From NCBI GenBank assembly GCA_948567375.1, contig OX419760.1:31310001-31374000 (forward strand): a DNA stretch of 64,000 bases, read 5' to 3'. The DNA comes from Lunularia cruciata. Lineage: Eukaryota > Streptophyta > Marchantiopsida > Lunulariales > Lunulariaceae. Below, in pieces: positions 35,483 to 47,160 of this stretch; positions within the stretch are counted from its first letter, which is position 1, and each line of letters begins with the position of its first letter. The position numbers were made by a program, and so were the translations under genes. The notes under the pieces are model-generated. The model was not told the origin of the DNA, ran no database searches, and saw nothing but the letters and a program-made list of their open reading frames with translations.

Positions 35483-37160
35483 GTGACAACCCCCGCATCT
35501 CCGCACTAATAGTATAATCCATAAGAACAGTTCCTTCACATGAGGATACTTCAAAAGTGGCTAGATGTGAAGAAAAAACGTCACGTTGTCACTATTTGTC
35601 TATTGTTACATCTTTATCCTCTTGAGCCGGAACTATTCCTAGAAAAGAGTAATGCAACACACCAAGGTACATTACAGAAAAATAAAATAATCAAATTACT
35701 TCCACAAAAGATTTACCACAAAAACGTTCTTGTTCTGATGGCCAGTGGCCTCCAAGGTCTTGTTCTGATGGAATGGCTCCAAAGGTCTCTCCCTCGAAAT
35801 TACCTATGTCATGCATACTATATAGCTAATGAGAATGTTCTACCCTTCCTAGAAAGCATTCCACACTGCCATATCTCAGGTTTGGGACACATTGGTTTTT
35901 TGTTATTCATCTTACTTCATGATTTTCACAACCATCTCAGTTGTTCAATGCATCACCTCAATTCTTTGGAACCACCAGGGATTCAACACCCTTGTCAAGC
36001 CTGAATGCACATCCGCACTCCAGCACTTGCATTTGTACTTTGAGTTACTCACCACTACTCAACCCAACTCTCAAAATATACACAACATTGACATTGATGC
36101 ACTTAGGATCTTGGAGTCCCCATGCGTCTCACTCAAGATAGAACACAACTTGCATACAAAACAACAAAAGACTACACATACACAACTTGAAAAGAGAACA
36201 TATGATTTGGAATTCTGGAACTAAACATGTACTATGTTGGGGTGATTTCTCTTATTCCTTCTACAAAAAGATGGGGTGCACCCACAACTATGCAATGCCA
36301 AGACCCCATGAGTGACTCTAGACTGATTAAGGTTAACCCTAGTGTACCTACCTTGTTGGGCTGATTAAGGGCGTGACAATGCAAACTACAACAACCACTT
36401 TACTAAACACTCTGCCAATTACAAGGCTCCATCTAGGCATCAGGAAAATGGTCCCAATGCTATGGCACTGCAAAATTTTCTACTATATATCTATTTTCTA
36501 CTCGTGAGTAATACCATTATGATGATCAGACCCGATGATCTTCCATCATGATGTTGTCTCTTCACAATGATGCTCAACTCTGATGGTCTCCCACCACACT
36601 GAGGTCTTACTCCAATGATCATGTCTTACTATACATATGTATATAGGTTATAAAGGCACGGTGATTCCTACTACGCCCGTATACCTTCACCTTTACATCT
36701 TGGAATCAACTCTTCAACTTTAAATGCAAATTGTCCCAAATGGATTGCAGCTCCATCTCTACTTACTATCTGATCTGCACATGAAAAATTTGCTCCTTCT
36801 CTTCATTATTGTTTACAATCATGGTCACTTCCTCAATGCGCATTTGGGCTTTCTTACTATCAGCATGGTGGGCCTATTGGTCCTTACCTCCTGGGGGCAA
36901 AGAGTGTCCAGTTCTTGCTTTAGTGACAACACTTCCTTGTCTGAATCACTTAGTTGCTTCTTATGCTTCTTCTTTGTCTCCTCAACAAGACCCTCAGATC
37001 TTTGACAGATTGTTAACAAATTCAAGTCTAGTTGCTTGATCCACAGTTGAGATTATGTCACCTTTATCTTCATCTTAGCAATTTCTTTGTCCTTATTGCT
37101 CAACTTCTTCTCTTGAGCTGCATTGTATTCCATGTGGTGCTCCTATTTCTTCAAAACTTT
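35483..37160 (-). mobile_element. Decayed coiled-coil element, copy 1 (empty site for the solo LTR inside)
   Basis: On the minus strand GGGTTGTCACA at about 35483 resembles the 3' end of the long LTR. Between 37025 and 36700 lies the remnant of a coiled-coil frame (KKKHKKQLSDSDKEVLSLKQELD), homologous to 63500-62926 in the duplicate but missing about 240 bp that the duplicate keeps. Sequence at 36609-36665 is the unoccupied counterpart of the solo-LTR insertion site at 59066/62875. Confidence 0.5.
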
Positions 37161-38180
37161 CTTTTGTTAATCATATCATGCTTGAGTTCTAAAGAATGAC
37201 GGGGAATGATAGAATTATTAGGAGAAGTGCCTCAAATGGAGAGGTACTCGGAAGAGTGATCTTGACAAGCTAGGATGGGAGAAGCACTTGGAATGATGTA
37301 GGATAATCTAGAGTACTTGCAGGTCAGCCTACCTACAGGACGTTTAGCACTCAGAGTGACATAGAATAATCCCAAATGTTGGCATGAAGAATGAGTTTGG
37401 AGGCCACATGAGCTACAGGGCCAACTATCAAGGTGGTAAGCAAAGCTATGTCACAAATGAAACAAGAAGCACTTAGAGAGGTACATAATGACCTTGAGTG
37501 CTAGAGGATGGAACAACACTCAGAGTGTTGAGGGATCATTTGGGTGCTTGCAGGATATGTAGCACTTGGAGTGCCGATAGGTGATATGGCCAAGTGCCAA
37601 GTGCCACCTTGGCACTCAGAGGGAAGTGCCACCACAATTTCAACTTGCCACCAATGGCACTTACCTCTAATGGCACTAGCCACCAAAGACCACTACTTAC
37701 AAGATAACCGTTTCCACTTAGCCGGCAAGTGTGGAGTGTGAGAATTGTTTGGCAAATGGATTTCCAGCACATTGGAGAGTCACTTCACCCAGAGATGGCA
37801 TGCAAAGGCCTTTGCATGCATAATGGCAAGTCTCCACCTGCTCTTAAGCTGCCAGAGTGTTGAAGAATGACCAGGGTCTGGGTGTATAAACTGAAGTCCC
37901 TGGCTAACATTGGCACTTTTTGCAAAACAATCTATCTGCCTAGCTGATCGAGTAGTGTCTTGCAAATTTCTGTAAAGTAGTGAGTACTCAGAGTTGTTTT
38001 TGAGAGTGGCACTTGGCACAATCTCAGGTACTCAGAGTGAAGTAAGTCATTTGGTGTGGTACATAAGTAGCTTGTAGCATCCTTTTGTGTGCAAAAATCA
38101 TGGTAGTCACCCATAAGATTTACAAGAAGGCACTTAAGGCCATCCTTAGATCCCCTATCACAAGTTTGAATAGACAAGTA
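37161..38180. repeat. Stretch rich in CACTCAGAGTG dyads and short hairpins
   Basis: Variants of the interrupted palindrome CACTC-A-GAGTG recur near 37350, 37513, 37565, 37985 and 38030. A perfect 8-bp hairpin (GTGCCAAG/CTTGGCAC) sits at 37594-37615. Part of this recurs at 63680-64000. No coding region is supported. Confidence 0.55.
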
Positions 38181-38660
38181 TGAGATGGAATTCCAATCTG
38201 TGCTTACTAAAATTATGTTAAGCTGTAGTGACTCCCCTTATACTCTCTATTACAACAAGATGCAGTGCATCCATAACTATACAAGGCCACAACCCCATAA
38301 TTATGAATTGAGACTTACCTTATTTTACCTAATTGGTTGTTACATATTAAATGCTACAGCAGTGCCACCTACAAAGAGGCACTTATTGTACACCCTACCA
38401 ATATTATGACTCAAGCTACACATTGGGAGAATGGTCCCAACAATCAAATATTACAAAAGAATCAATTTAATGTACAAAGCCTTAATTGCTCAAAGAATTC
38501 CATTACACATCATCATGCAGTGACATTCCACCATGATGAAGTACCCATCACAATGAAGTCCCCATCATGATAAAGTTGCAACACAATGGTTATTTCATGA
38601 TGACATATCCTGATGGTCAAAACTATGAAATGGTCCAAACAAAATAAACAAGTATTGTAC
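38181..38660. other. Diverged repeat of 36250-36570
   Basis: AACTATACAAGGCCACAACCCCAT, GAGAATGGTCCCAACAATC and the ATCATGATGAAGT-type motifs line up with 36270-36570, showing a second, older copy of the same element lies directly behind the first. Non-coding. Confidence 0.5.
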
Positions 38661-38668
38661 ACCATGAT

Positions 38669-40690
38669 CTACTTCCCTAACCCTCCTTCACCTTTACACC
38701 TCCAAATCAGCTCCTCGACTTGTTTGTTGTACTCCTCCAGGTTGTGGTGGATAGTGCTTAAGACACTCTCAAACTTGGCATGACCATGCTTGTGCAGCTT
38801 CTCTGCCAGCTTGGTCACTTTTTTAGCGGAGTAAGTGTTGGCTTCTAATGCATGTATCTCCAACTTTAGCTCCAACAGCTAAGCCTGGTGAAATTGGGTT
38901 GTAACAACCAATTTTACTTGGATCTTTAGCCTTTAGTAATGTATTCCACAATTGCAAGAAACTCCTGTTTGTTCCTCGTCCAGGGTATCATGGATTGATT
39001 GCAACTCCATCTCCAACTCTTGTCTAACTTGTACTTGGAGGATGTGGGCTTTGGCTTCATGGTCATCCACAATCATGGACAACTCCTTGATGCAAATCTT
39101 GGCAACTTCCCCTGCGGCATCATGAGATTTCTCCCCTACGGCCTTCTCCTTCCACAGACCATCTAGCTCCTTCTTAAGGGACATCACTCTCTTGTCCCTA
39201 ACATCTAAATCCTCTGCATGCTTCTTCTTCATCTCCTACGCTCACATCTAGGATCTACCCTTGATAGTTGTTAAGTTGGAGTCCAGTTGGGTAATTTGCT
39301 GCCTCAGCCTACTATCTCCTCATTTATCTTGGCTACCTCTTGATCCTTTTCCCGTATACTTTCCTCCTGTGTTGTCTTGTAATCCATGAAGGCCTTCTCT
39401 TGTTGGGTAGACCCTACCTTCATCACTACAAGGTCTGCTTTGATGCTCCATAATTCCTCCTTGTGCTTGATTAACATGGTGTCATTGTCATGCTTCCAAG
39501 TCTTGTAGTTGTCGGAAAGTATAGTGAACTTACCCTGCTTTTCCTTCAAGGAGGCTTCCCAATTTTCAAAAGCAGCTTCAAAGTGACAAATCCGAGCCTC
39601 TACAGAAGTCAAGTCTTCTTCTCTTTGTGGTGCCCCACTCCCTCTTTGACGTCCATGGCCATGGTCACCATATTGACTTCTCCCTTCTGCACATGCCAGC
39701 TGTTCTTGGAGATGGTGCCATCTTCCAAGATTCTCTTGGTTCACAAAAATGTTCATCATGTGCACCATACCCTTTTTTTCCACAGGTTGGGTCTCCATGT
39801 GCATATCTGGATGTTGGCTTTGACCAACGCCTCTCTGTTGCTTGTTTTTTCCCATATGGCAAATTGAATGTGAAGTGTAAGAAATTAATCATCTCTTGTG
39901 ATCTATTACCACAAGGTTAATTTCTTAGTATGCCGGGAGTAGTTCTTCTAGGGTCTTCAATATTGGCCCCAACATGTAGACAACACAGGACAACAATGGA
40001 GGATAGTTGAGTTGGTACGGGAAGGGCCTCTCCATGTACACCTGCAGACTTGGCTTGGGCCAGGCGCCTCTTGTGGTGCGGCCAGTATGGCTCTACTAGC
40101 TTGCAGAGGATCCCAAGTTGGAGAAAGGATCATTGGGGCACTCTACAGTCCTGGTGCTCCCAACATACTCACTGGTCCTCCATCTTTGGGTCTGGACTCA
40201 TTTACCACCATCTCTCTGGGTCTAAAATTCTTAGGAAGGGAGGTGAATTCCGCAATGATCTGATCCAGGTCCAAGGATGTCCATCTTCCTAGTCCGTTAG
40301 CCTTCTCTTCACTTAAAAGTCTCCTTCCACTCACGGGCGATGGTGAGGGTAGGACAGTCTTGAGCACCGGTTCTTGAGGTTGAGTTACCACCTGATGATT
40401 CTCTCCTTAAGGGACAACCAGAACCTGAACTGTTTACTCTTTGTGTATTGGTGTCAAGAAGAAGTCTTCTTTTGAAATAGGGATATCAGAACCTCCGCCT
40501 ATCATCCACCATGACAATGCCTTGGTCAAGGATGGCCTGGTCTGGCACAACTGACTCCAACACTGTTGTGAGAGTGGATTGAACCTCCACTCCTGCATCC
40601 TCTCTTACTTTTGCATTGTAGGAAGATACCTCTATCTTTGAGAAGGATTTCTCCTGCTTTGAGGGCGCTAATTCAAAAATTGGTGAAGGT
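38669..40690 (-). pseudogene. Coiled-coil plus proline-rich coding relic, copy 2
   Basis: On the minus strand, 40685-40143 reads mostly open in one frame with a Pro/Ser-rich stretch and LGRWTSLDLDQIIAEF, which faintly recalls RWTELDWRLVLGRE of the LTR-encoded protein. At 39855-39304 a 183-residue open frame begins MGKNKQQRG and becomes a coiled coil. The coil continues in other frames at 39232-38933 and 38875-38669, ending YNKQVEELIWRC; a near-identical end (HNKQVEELIQRC) is at 62926-63264. The parts sit in different frames, so it is a relic. Probably a distant branch of the LTR-encoded family. Confidence 0.55.
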
Positions 40691-41120
40691 TCCTAGGTGG
40701 CAATGCACCTCAATCAACACTGGCCTCGACCATCAGAAGAAATGACCAGGAATTTTGAATCCCCATTCAAACACAAGAAGACTGGGAATGGTTGGAAGGT
40801 GCAAGGACACCATGACCCTACTTGGCACACCATGGTCACTTGGATCATAAAACTGTTCAGATCATCACAGAAAATATACCTGAACAATGGGCAGATGACC
40901 TTTTCCAACTATTGCATGAAGGCAAACCCATAGACCAGGAGAAGATGTTTTATCATCAAACCTGAGAGCTTACAGAGCAGTTTCAAACAACAAGAGGACC
41001 TACTTCTGTCTCACCATTTGTGCTACATTTCTATATCAAGATGAGACTATTGTGGAATGAGGAGAGGATGCTCTTCTTTGCACATTACTATCCCTCAAGA
41101 TATTACTAATGCAAATTGGG
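40690..41120 (+). pseudogene. Fragment of the globular domain of the LTR-encoded protein, opposite strand
   Basis: Plus-strand translation across two frames gives EEMTRNFESPFKHKKTGNGWKV, then HEGKPIDQEKMFYHQT, then LHFYIKMRLLWNEERMLFFAHYYPS. These follow EETQK...SKRTKNGYKV, FAREPINWAKCFHRQT and VHFYLGLNLLNAAERNRMVSHFHPD of the copy at 59928-60338 in the same order. Its strand is opposite to the coiled-coil relic that starts at 40690, implying an inversion or two separate insertions. Confidence 0.6.
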
Positions 41121-41940
41121 ATATGGAGGTTGAGGCCAGGCTTGATTCCTAACATTGACTGATGGTCAAGGCCAGTCTTGATTGGGGTGTTGAATTGGAC
41201 TCATGCACTTTTTTCCAGTGCTCCTCAGTCCATGAAACCATGTTTCCTTTCAAGTTCGTGAACTTTGAGTTCTTCTTCTCCTTAATCTCTACTACCATGG
41301 GGAGATATGCAAAATCCAAAATCCACAATCTAAATCATAACTGTGTTTCAATTCAAGTACCCAGCATAGCAGTAGTGTGCACACTTCTCTACTCCAGGTG
41401 ACTTCAATATGACACCAGTCTTCTTCTTGAGGGAGAGACATCATGATATAAAAGTGCACCTTGAATCTGATTCTCACTTTGTGCTCTCAATCCTGGTCAA
41501 CTGCACTCACAATCTCTCAAATTGCTCAAAGGCTCTAAGCGCTTCTTGCTTTTAAAATGTTCAAATCCACACAACTTCAAATGTTCCAAGAATAGGTCGA
41601 GCATCAAGACAATCCAATAAAACTTTACCTCCTTGCAAGTCACTACATTTATACATTACAATTGATCTATTTGAGATTTTTTCAGGCATTTCTGGTGAAG
41701 TGTTGTAGTCCATGCATGTATGAAGCAGCACAAGGACTAATGGAGACCAAAATTGGTTCTTTATCCTACATGTCAGCTCCTTGTTAACGGGGAGTTGAAG
41801 CATTACAAACTGATAGTGGCCTCCAACATGTCATCCCACACTCGTGTTTGTAGTACATTTTGTTTGTGGTACCTATAACTCAAACATCCATTCTCCTCTA
41901 TGCGTGATTCTTAAGTAACTTTGTGGTGACTAAGATATAA
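41121..41940. other. Stretch without recognised gene
   Basis: Open frames here (41162-41401 plus, 41561-41803 minus) match nothing I recognise and have no duplicate in the window. Likely further transposon debris. Confidence 0.4.
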
Positions 41941-41949
41941 GCTATACTT

Positions 41950-43640
41950 TATATCTTCAAGCATACTAAACATGATGCACCTATTTGTGGAAAACAACAA
42001 AAAAATACAAAATCCGCTGTAGGGAACATCAAGTGGGCTGTGAAAGGGATTTACTTCTCCCTATTTGATTTGACCATTTTCACCTGGATGGTCATTTGAT
42101 TCTTGGCCAATTTTATAAGTCTTTAAATCCTATCATGTCCTTTTGATGTATTTTTTAAAAGTATACCCACATCTTTCTGGAAAAATTATCCACTATTAAT
42201 ACAAAATAATTAACACCTCCAAGAGATTTGGTTTGCATGCATCCATGTTAATCAACATGAAAAAGATAAAATATAATCTTGGATCTTATAGCACCGCTTA
42301 TAGTAAATTTTACCTTGCTTTCTTTCCCTTGAGGCACTCTTCACAAAGCTTCTTGGTGATAGTGGTCATTGGTGAATCTATATCAATATTTGGCCATACA
42401 TATCATGACATGAATTTGTCTCACTTTTCACTCCAACAAAGCCATGAATCCCCGTCTCAGGTGTAACAATTTGCAGAGCTTTCATTCCTGAAATCCTTGG
42501 GCAACTACCCTGAAATTATGATTTTCATTTTTCATCCAACATTCAGTCTTGTAAACGATCAATATCTTTCCAATTATTTTCCCTACTATTAGAAGATTAT
42601 GCATAATTCCAAGATCGTACAATGAATTTCATATCTCCTAAGAGCAAATTTAGTTCCTTCTTCTCTTACTTTATGGATGGCTTGGTCACTCTTAGCCATA
42701 GGAGTATCATCAGCATTTTTAGATACAGAAAACCATCTTATGTTAGAAGTCATTGGATTGGACACTCTAAGTTTATCTACCATGCATTTGCTGGGTTATT
42801 GGTAACTTATTATGAATTAACAAGAAATTGGTCCATCTGGGTTGTTTTCTTGTTAAAAGAGTCACAATAATTTTCCTACACATAAGGTTCTTTAATTCAT
42901 CCATTCTACATAACATATTCTATTTTTCACACTCCCCTATAAAGTATCATATTTGTTAGAAAATGAAAAATCAAGGTTCTCTTTGGACTTGAGGAATGCA
43001 CTCTAACAATTTCTTGGCCAAATTTGGATTTAAGGTTGGAAACCAATGAGTTCATTTCAAGTTTCTAATTTTAGTAAAATCATGTTTTTTCAGTAGAGAA
43101 AGAAATGTTTGTAACCTTTTCTATACTGCCTATAATCTCTAATTGGAGTTATTCAAAACAATAGATTACACCTCTCCTCAAATATTAGCAAATTTACCCT
43201 AATTGAGAACGAAGTCATAAATTTCTGAAATAAGAGAAGTATGCTATTCAGTATAACTGGTACTAGACTCTCATCTTCCATGTTCAATTGGCCATATGAT
43301 AAGTATTTCTCCAAATCTTTAATGGCTGTCAGGTACTTGCTAATATATCGGCAATTTCAAGCTTTTCAATATATTATCATACTTGTCATGAAACTTACAC
43401 CAAACTTCCGGTGCTATCTTTACAATTGCGATCTAAAAAGTCTCATAGTTCTTGATATGAATCTCAATAATTGCCAAGGTTTCTCCCATCCTCTTATCAA
43501 AGTACTTATAATAGATCATAGGTCTCTTCTCATCTCCTATGACAATATCGTAAAACCATGTACTCTTAGTATAGCTCTCATTTTGAGCTTTCGTACCACA
43601 ATTCTGGCTATGTTACTTAATGGGATGATTATCGTTGAGA
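41950..43640 (-). mobile_element. Ty1/copia relic (gag and integrase fragments)
   Basis: Minus-strand translation finds copia landmarks in order. At about 43300-43150, MEDESLVPVILNSI followed by a TFEE-like segment corresponds to the copia gag (UBN2-type) motif around LNSLP. At 42350-42317, LCEECLKGKKAR is the pre-integrase zinc motif. At 42222-42155, NYFVLIVDNFSRKMWVYF is the start of the integrase core. Multiple stops separate them. Reverse transcriptase and LTRs were not found. Confidence 0.7.
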
Positions 43641-45056
43641 TTTTCACTTATAAATTAAACCCCCACTCATGAATATAATGGCACTCGTTCGAAAGACTAA
43701 ATGACAATTTAGTGTTTTGATACTATTTTGTAAACTAACATATACTCTCTACTTTAGAGAGCGTAAAACATTTTACTTTGCACTCTACCAGAGCACGATC
43801 TCGTCCTGCAAGATGTTCTTTTGACTTATTACAATATGAACAGTCCAACTCTTTCAGTACTCTTGAATGATCCGATTTATTACACAGCTTTCTCTCAAAC
43901 TTGTAGACGAACGATGGAATCGTTGAGCTTAAATACAAACGATAGAATCATCCATATTGAACTTCAATGACGACTTATATCAATGACCACTCCTATTTAC
44001 AGTTATTAATCAGATTATGACTCAAGTTCAAAATAATGATTCATTAGAAGCACTACGGATTATTACTCATGTTGGTGGATTAGAGACATTATACCAGACT
44101 GAAAAATTAGAATGTCGAATTCCTTATTTCCTCTAATACTCCCACCAGAAAGTTCTAGCTGCAACGATATTCATTCACATGACCATCCACACAATGGGAC
44201 CAGCAGATTAAAGTTACTGTGTGTTCCATGGCCACACTTTATAGTCAAGTTGTGTTGAAAGTTCGACAGTCTGGAAAGGTCCAAACGCTTTCAGAGCAAC
44301 AGCAGATGACAGTTCCAATTTGTCTATGCTGGACTTAATTGTCAACAAGGTTCGAGAGACTTTGCTCTGTGCGCGTATCTACTGGATTATACTGCTATTT
44401 TGCAGTGATTGGACCTAAAACGCTGACGACAATGTTTATCATATTTGACTTCAATGGCCAGCTCGAGCCAGCTCCCGGATGGATGTTGCAAGATGCACAA
44501 ATTTCGTCATAATTATCGTACGGAATCATACATCGCTAGTATTTGAACGCGATGCACGGTAGGTGCAAGATGTAACGGTTTGCAGATCTGGACAACATTT
44601 TGACAAATCACTGGAGAATTACGGCTATGATGATGAACCAGATACATTGGATCTTCAAAAATAACCGGAGCTGGAGGAGGGGATTTAAGCATTTTAAGAG
44701 AAAAGGTTGATGTAAGACAAAAGGTTGATTTTAAGAGAAAGGTGTTGATGTAAAGAGATGACAACTGAATGAAAGATTGGAACTCCTGGTCATCCAGAAG
44801 ATAATGGAGTTATATATTGCAGTCGAGAAATTGTTGGGCTTAGCAACCCGTCTTTTTTGTACAGTGGTGGTGGACATTGTCTCTGGAGGAAATCGCCATT
44901 CCTGTTTTGAGGGAAGGCACTTTTCTACCTTTACGTTGACATTCTAGTATCTAGACGTACACATCACGGATGCCATGATCAACTTTCCAACCTACTAAGT
45001 CTTTGCAGCTCATCCATCGTGCTCAATATAGCTTAGAGATACTACCCTTGGATGGA
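43641..45056. other. Intergenic, 3' side of the minus-strand hydrolase gene
   Basis: No convincing gene. A 25-30 bp near-repeat of AAAAGGTTGATGTAAGA type lies at 44700-44760. Sequence near 43735-43938 has a 67-residue minus-strand frame without known motifs. Confidence 0.45.
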
Positions 45057-46295
45057 TTAACCCTCTGTAATTGATTGGTCTAATGCCTTCTTCGCCTCTT
45101 CAACACATTTAACCAAATGAAGAACGCTACTCGACGTGCGGTCTTTGGGTTGACAGACACCGAAGTGATCTTCGCCAACAGTTAGAAATTCGTCGATACC
45201 TTGTCTAGCAGATCCCTCGGGAATCACCACGATGTTTGCCCATTCTCCCTGCGACAAGGAAAGCGATGGTAGTTAACCACCAATGTTCCGAGCACGTTAC
45301 TAGCTTCGGTTGTATCCATTAATCAAATTAACCAGAATATCAGGCCGGTGATTCGAGCGATGGTTCCGAAATAGCTGGAGTTCCAGGAAAGTGTGACGTA
45401 CCTTAGTCGTAGCATGTGCTGCGTGTATCGCGTATGTAGCAATTCTGGATGCATTTTCTATTGGTCGATTTCTTAACTCCTCAAAGTAGCTATTTTCTCT
45501 TGCAGCGCGAGCATTCAGAACTTCCATAAGCCAAAACTTTTCATTCTGTTCTCCTCTTGGGATGGCGGCTAACAGGGTGTCGAAGGCTGGTGATCCACTA
45601 ACAGGTGTCGCGTAAAAGAAAACTGCTCTCAAACTAATCAAGAAATTCTGGAGTTTCTTTTTTTCTGTCTCCCTTGTCTCAGTGCCATGTTGATTCTCCA
45701 CTGCCAACACAAAGGATTTGAGCATAACTCCTCCGAGATCGTGCCCGACTAGAATCACCGGGACGTTCTTTCTCTGGCCAACACCTTGATCTCCATCTAA
45801 TATGAGGTTTTTAATAAGATTTTCGGCCAGAAGATATTCATCACTGGCTTCAGGGCCAAGTGGCTTATTCTGCAGACTAGCTGAAGCCTCATAGGAGACT
45901 GACAGAACACGAGGTTCAAGACCTTCAACTTTGAGAAGTTCAGGAAGCAATGTCGCCGGCCAGCATTCCTCGCTGTTTTTCATTTTCCATGTTCTCCAAA
46001 AAGCCTGCTCTGGAACTGACCCTGGTAGTTGAACACCATGGAAGAACACCAACTCTACAGCGGGATCCGATTTAGGTGAACAAAGCTCGTAGACATCATC
46101 ATTCAGTTTCGTGAAGCATTTGGGTGCCTGCATAAACACACAAGCCGATTCGACATGTTAGTGCTAAGTTTGCACTGGGGATCCTTGAATATAATAATTC
46201 GTATATATTTGAGTACATCGAGAACTTAGTACCTCAATTGCGTCATTGTTGACCTGCTGTTTTGAGGTTGAATAGTTAGTGCTACACGTTCCCAT
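45057..46295 (-). CDS. SERAC1/HNL-like alpha/beta-hydrolase, three exons, 326 residues, apparently intact
   Basis: Exons 46295-46233 (21 codons), 46127-45402 (242 codons) and 45248-45057 (63 codons plus stop) are joined by GT-AG introns of 105 and 153 bp, all phase 0, as in copy A. The protein starts MGTCSTN, a plausible N-myristoylation plus palmitoylation signal, so membrane attachment is possible. The core shows VELVFFHGVQLPG, CWPATLLPE, RVLSVSYEA, VPVILVGHDLGG (Asp at residue 151 instead of Ser) and FFYATPVSGS. Exon 3 holds EDHFGVCQPKDRTSS with the likely catalytic His at 291. It is clearly diverged from copy A yet fully open, which argues for function. No NB-ARC follows on the same strand. 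Confidence 0.8.
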
Positions 46296-46815
46296 TGTGC
46301 CTAAGTCTACTGGCCGACCACAATAGTCCTATAAAATCGCGCTCGCTATCTGAACCTCTCTTGAAGAGCTCGATGTACGCAATTGTTGAATCTTCACTCC
46401 TTAGCTCGATTGAAACCGCAAATGTGATGATATATTTACACACTTATTGCATGTATGGTTTTCTGCCGATGAGTAACGTCGTCTGACGAGAAAACTTCAA
46501 TACCTGCTGAAGGAGACTCAGCTCGACTGCAGCTGACCTCAAATTATACAAGGGTTTTTAGGCTTTACTCCGCAAGTCTCTTTCTTCAGAAGTCATGATT
46601 TGAATGTATCCAACATAACCTTTCGGAACTTCTCCAACAATTGACCCACAGGATACTTGATAGAGATCGGAGTATTTCTACTAGGATGGGATACTTGAGG
46701 TCTTCCACAAGATTAATAGCGACTGGATGCAGCTGGTATGGTATTGCAGAGGACCGTGTTGTGGTGCAGTATCTCCATGTACCTGATCGACACCACACGC
46801 TATAGCGAAGCCGCG
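46296..46815. other. Region between the hydrolase and the NB-ARC-like relic
   Basis: It should contain the promoter of the minus-strand hydrolase gene. No clear TATA box or coding region was found. Confidence 0.4.
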
Positions 46816-46819
46816 TTTA

Positions 46820-47160
46820 ACGTATTGATGGGCAACGTGCAACGTCCCTCCCTTGTACGGCTTGATGGGGTCTTCTCATCCTTCTTGTGTTCTGTGTGGT
46901 CGTTCTGTGTTTAACGTATTGTATCCTACGGTATGCTTGAGTTACCAGTTGTGGCGAAATTGAGGACGACCTGCAAAAGTTCAAGCTCCTTCGCAGAAAA
47001 ATGTTCATCTGCGAAAGTCGCGGTCCCAATGTGTTGATCGTGGTTGATAATGTAAAAGAAGTCAAAGGACGCGCCAGAAACGCAATTGTTCTCTGCTCAC
47101 CAAGTGCTGGTCAGTGATTGATGGGTCTTCCGCGTTTACTGGCAGTAGCCCTTTCCAATG
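46820..47160 (+). pseudogene. NB-ARC-like relic (P-loop, kinase-2 and possible GLPL)
   Basis: In the frame 46941-47117 the plus strand encodes a 58-residue piece including CGEIEDDLQKFKLLRRKMF and then GPNVLIVVDNVKE, which fits the kinase-2 (Walker B, LLVLDDV-type) motif of NB-ARC domains, followed by NAIVLCSPSAG. About 65 codons earlier, near 46828, GNVQRPSLVRL may be a degraded P-loop; shortly after the stop, GLPRLLAVAL resembles GLPL but lies too close for an intact domain. Stops break it up. It diverges head to head from the hydrolase gene, so it is not simply that gene's missing C-terminus. Inference from motifs only. Confidence 0.45.

Noticed and set aside
37500-38060. CRISPR-like regularly spaced repeats
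   Set aside because: The dyads are degenerate and irregularly spaced, and the genome is a plant's.
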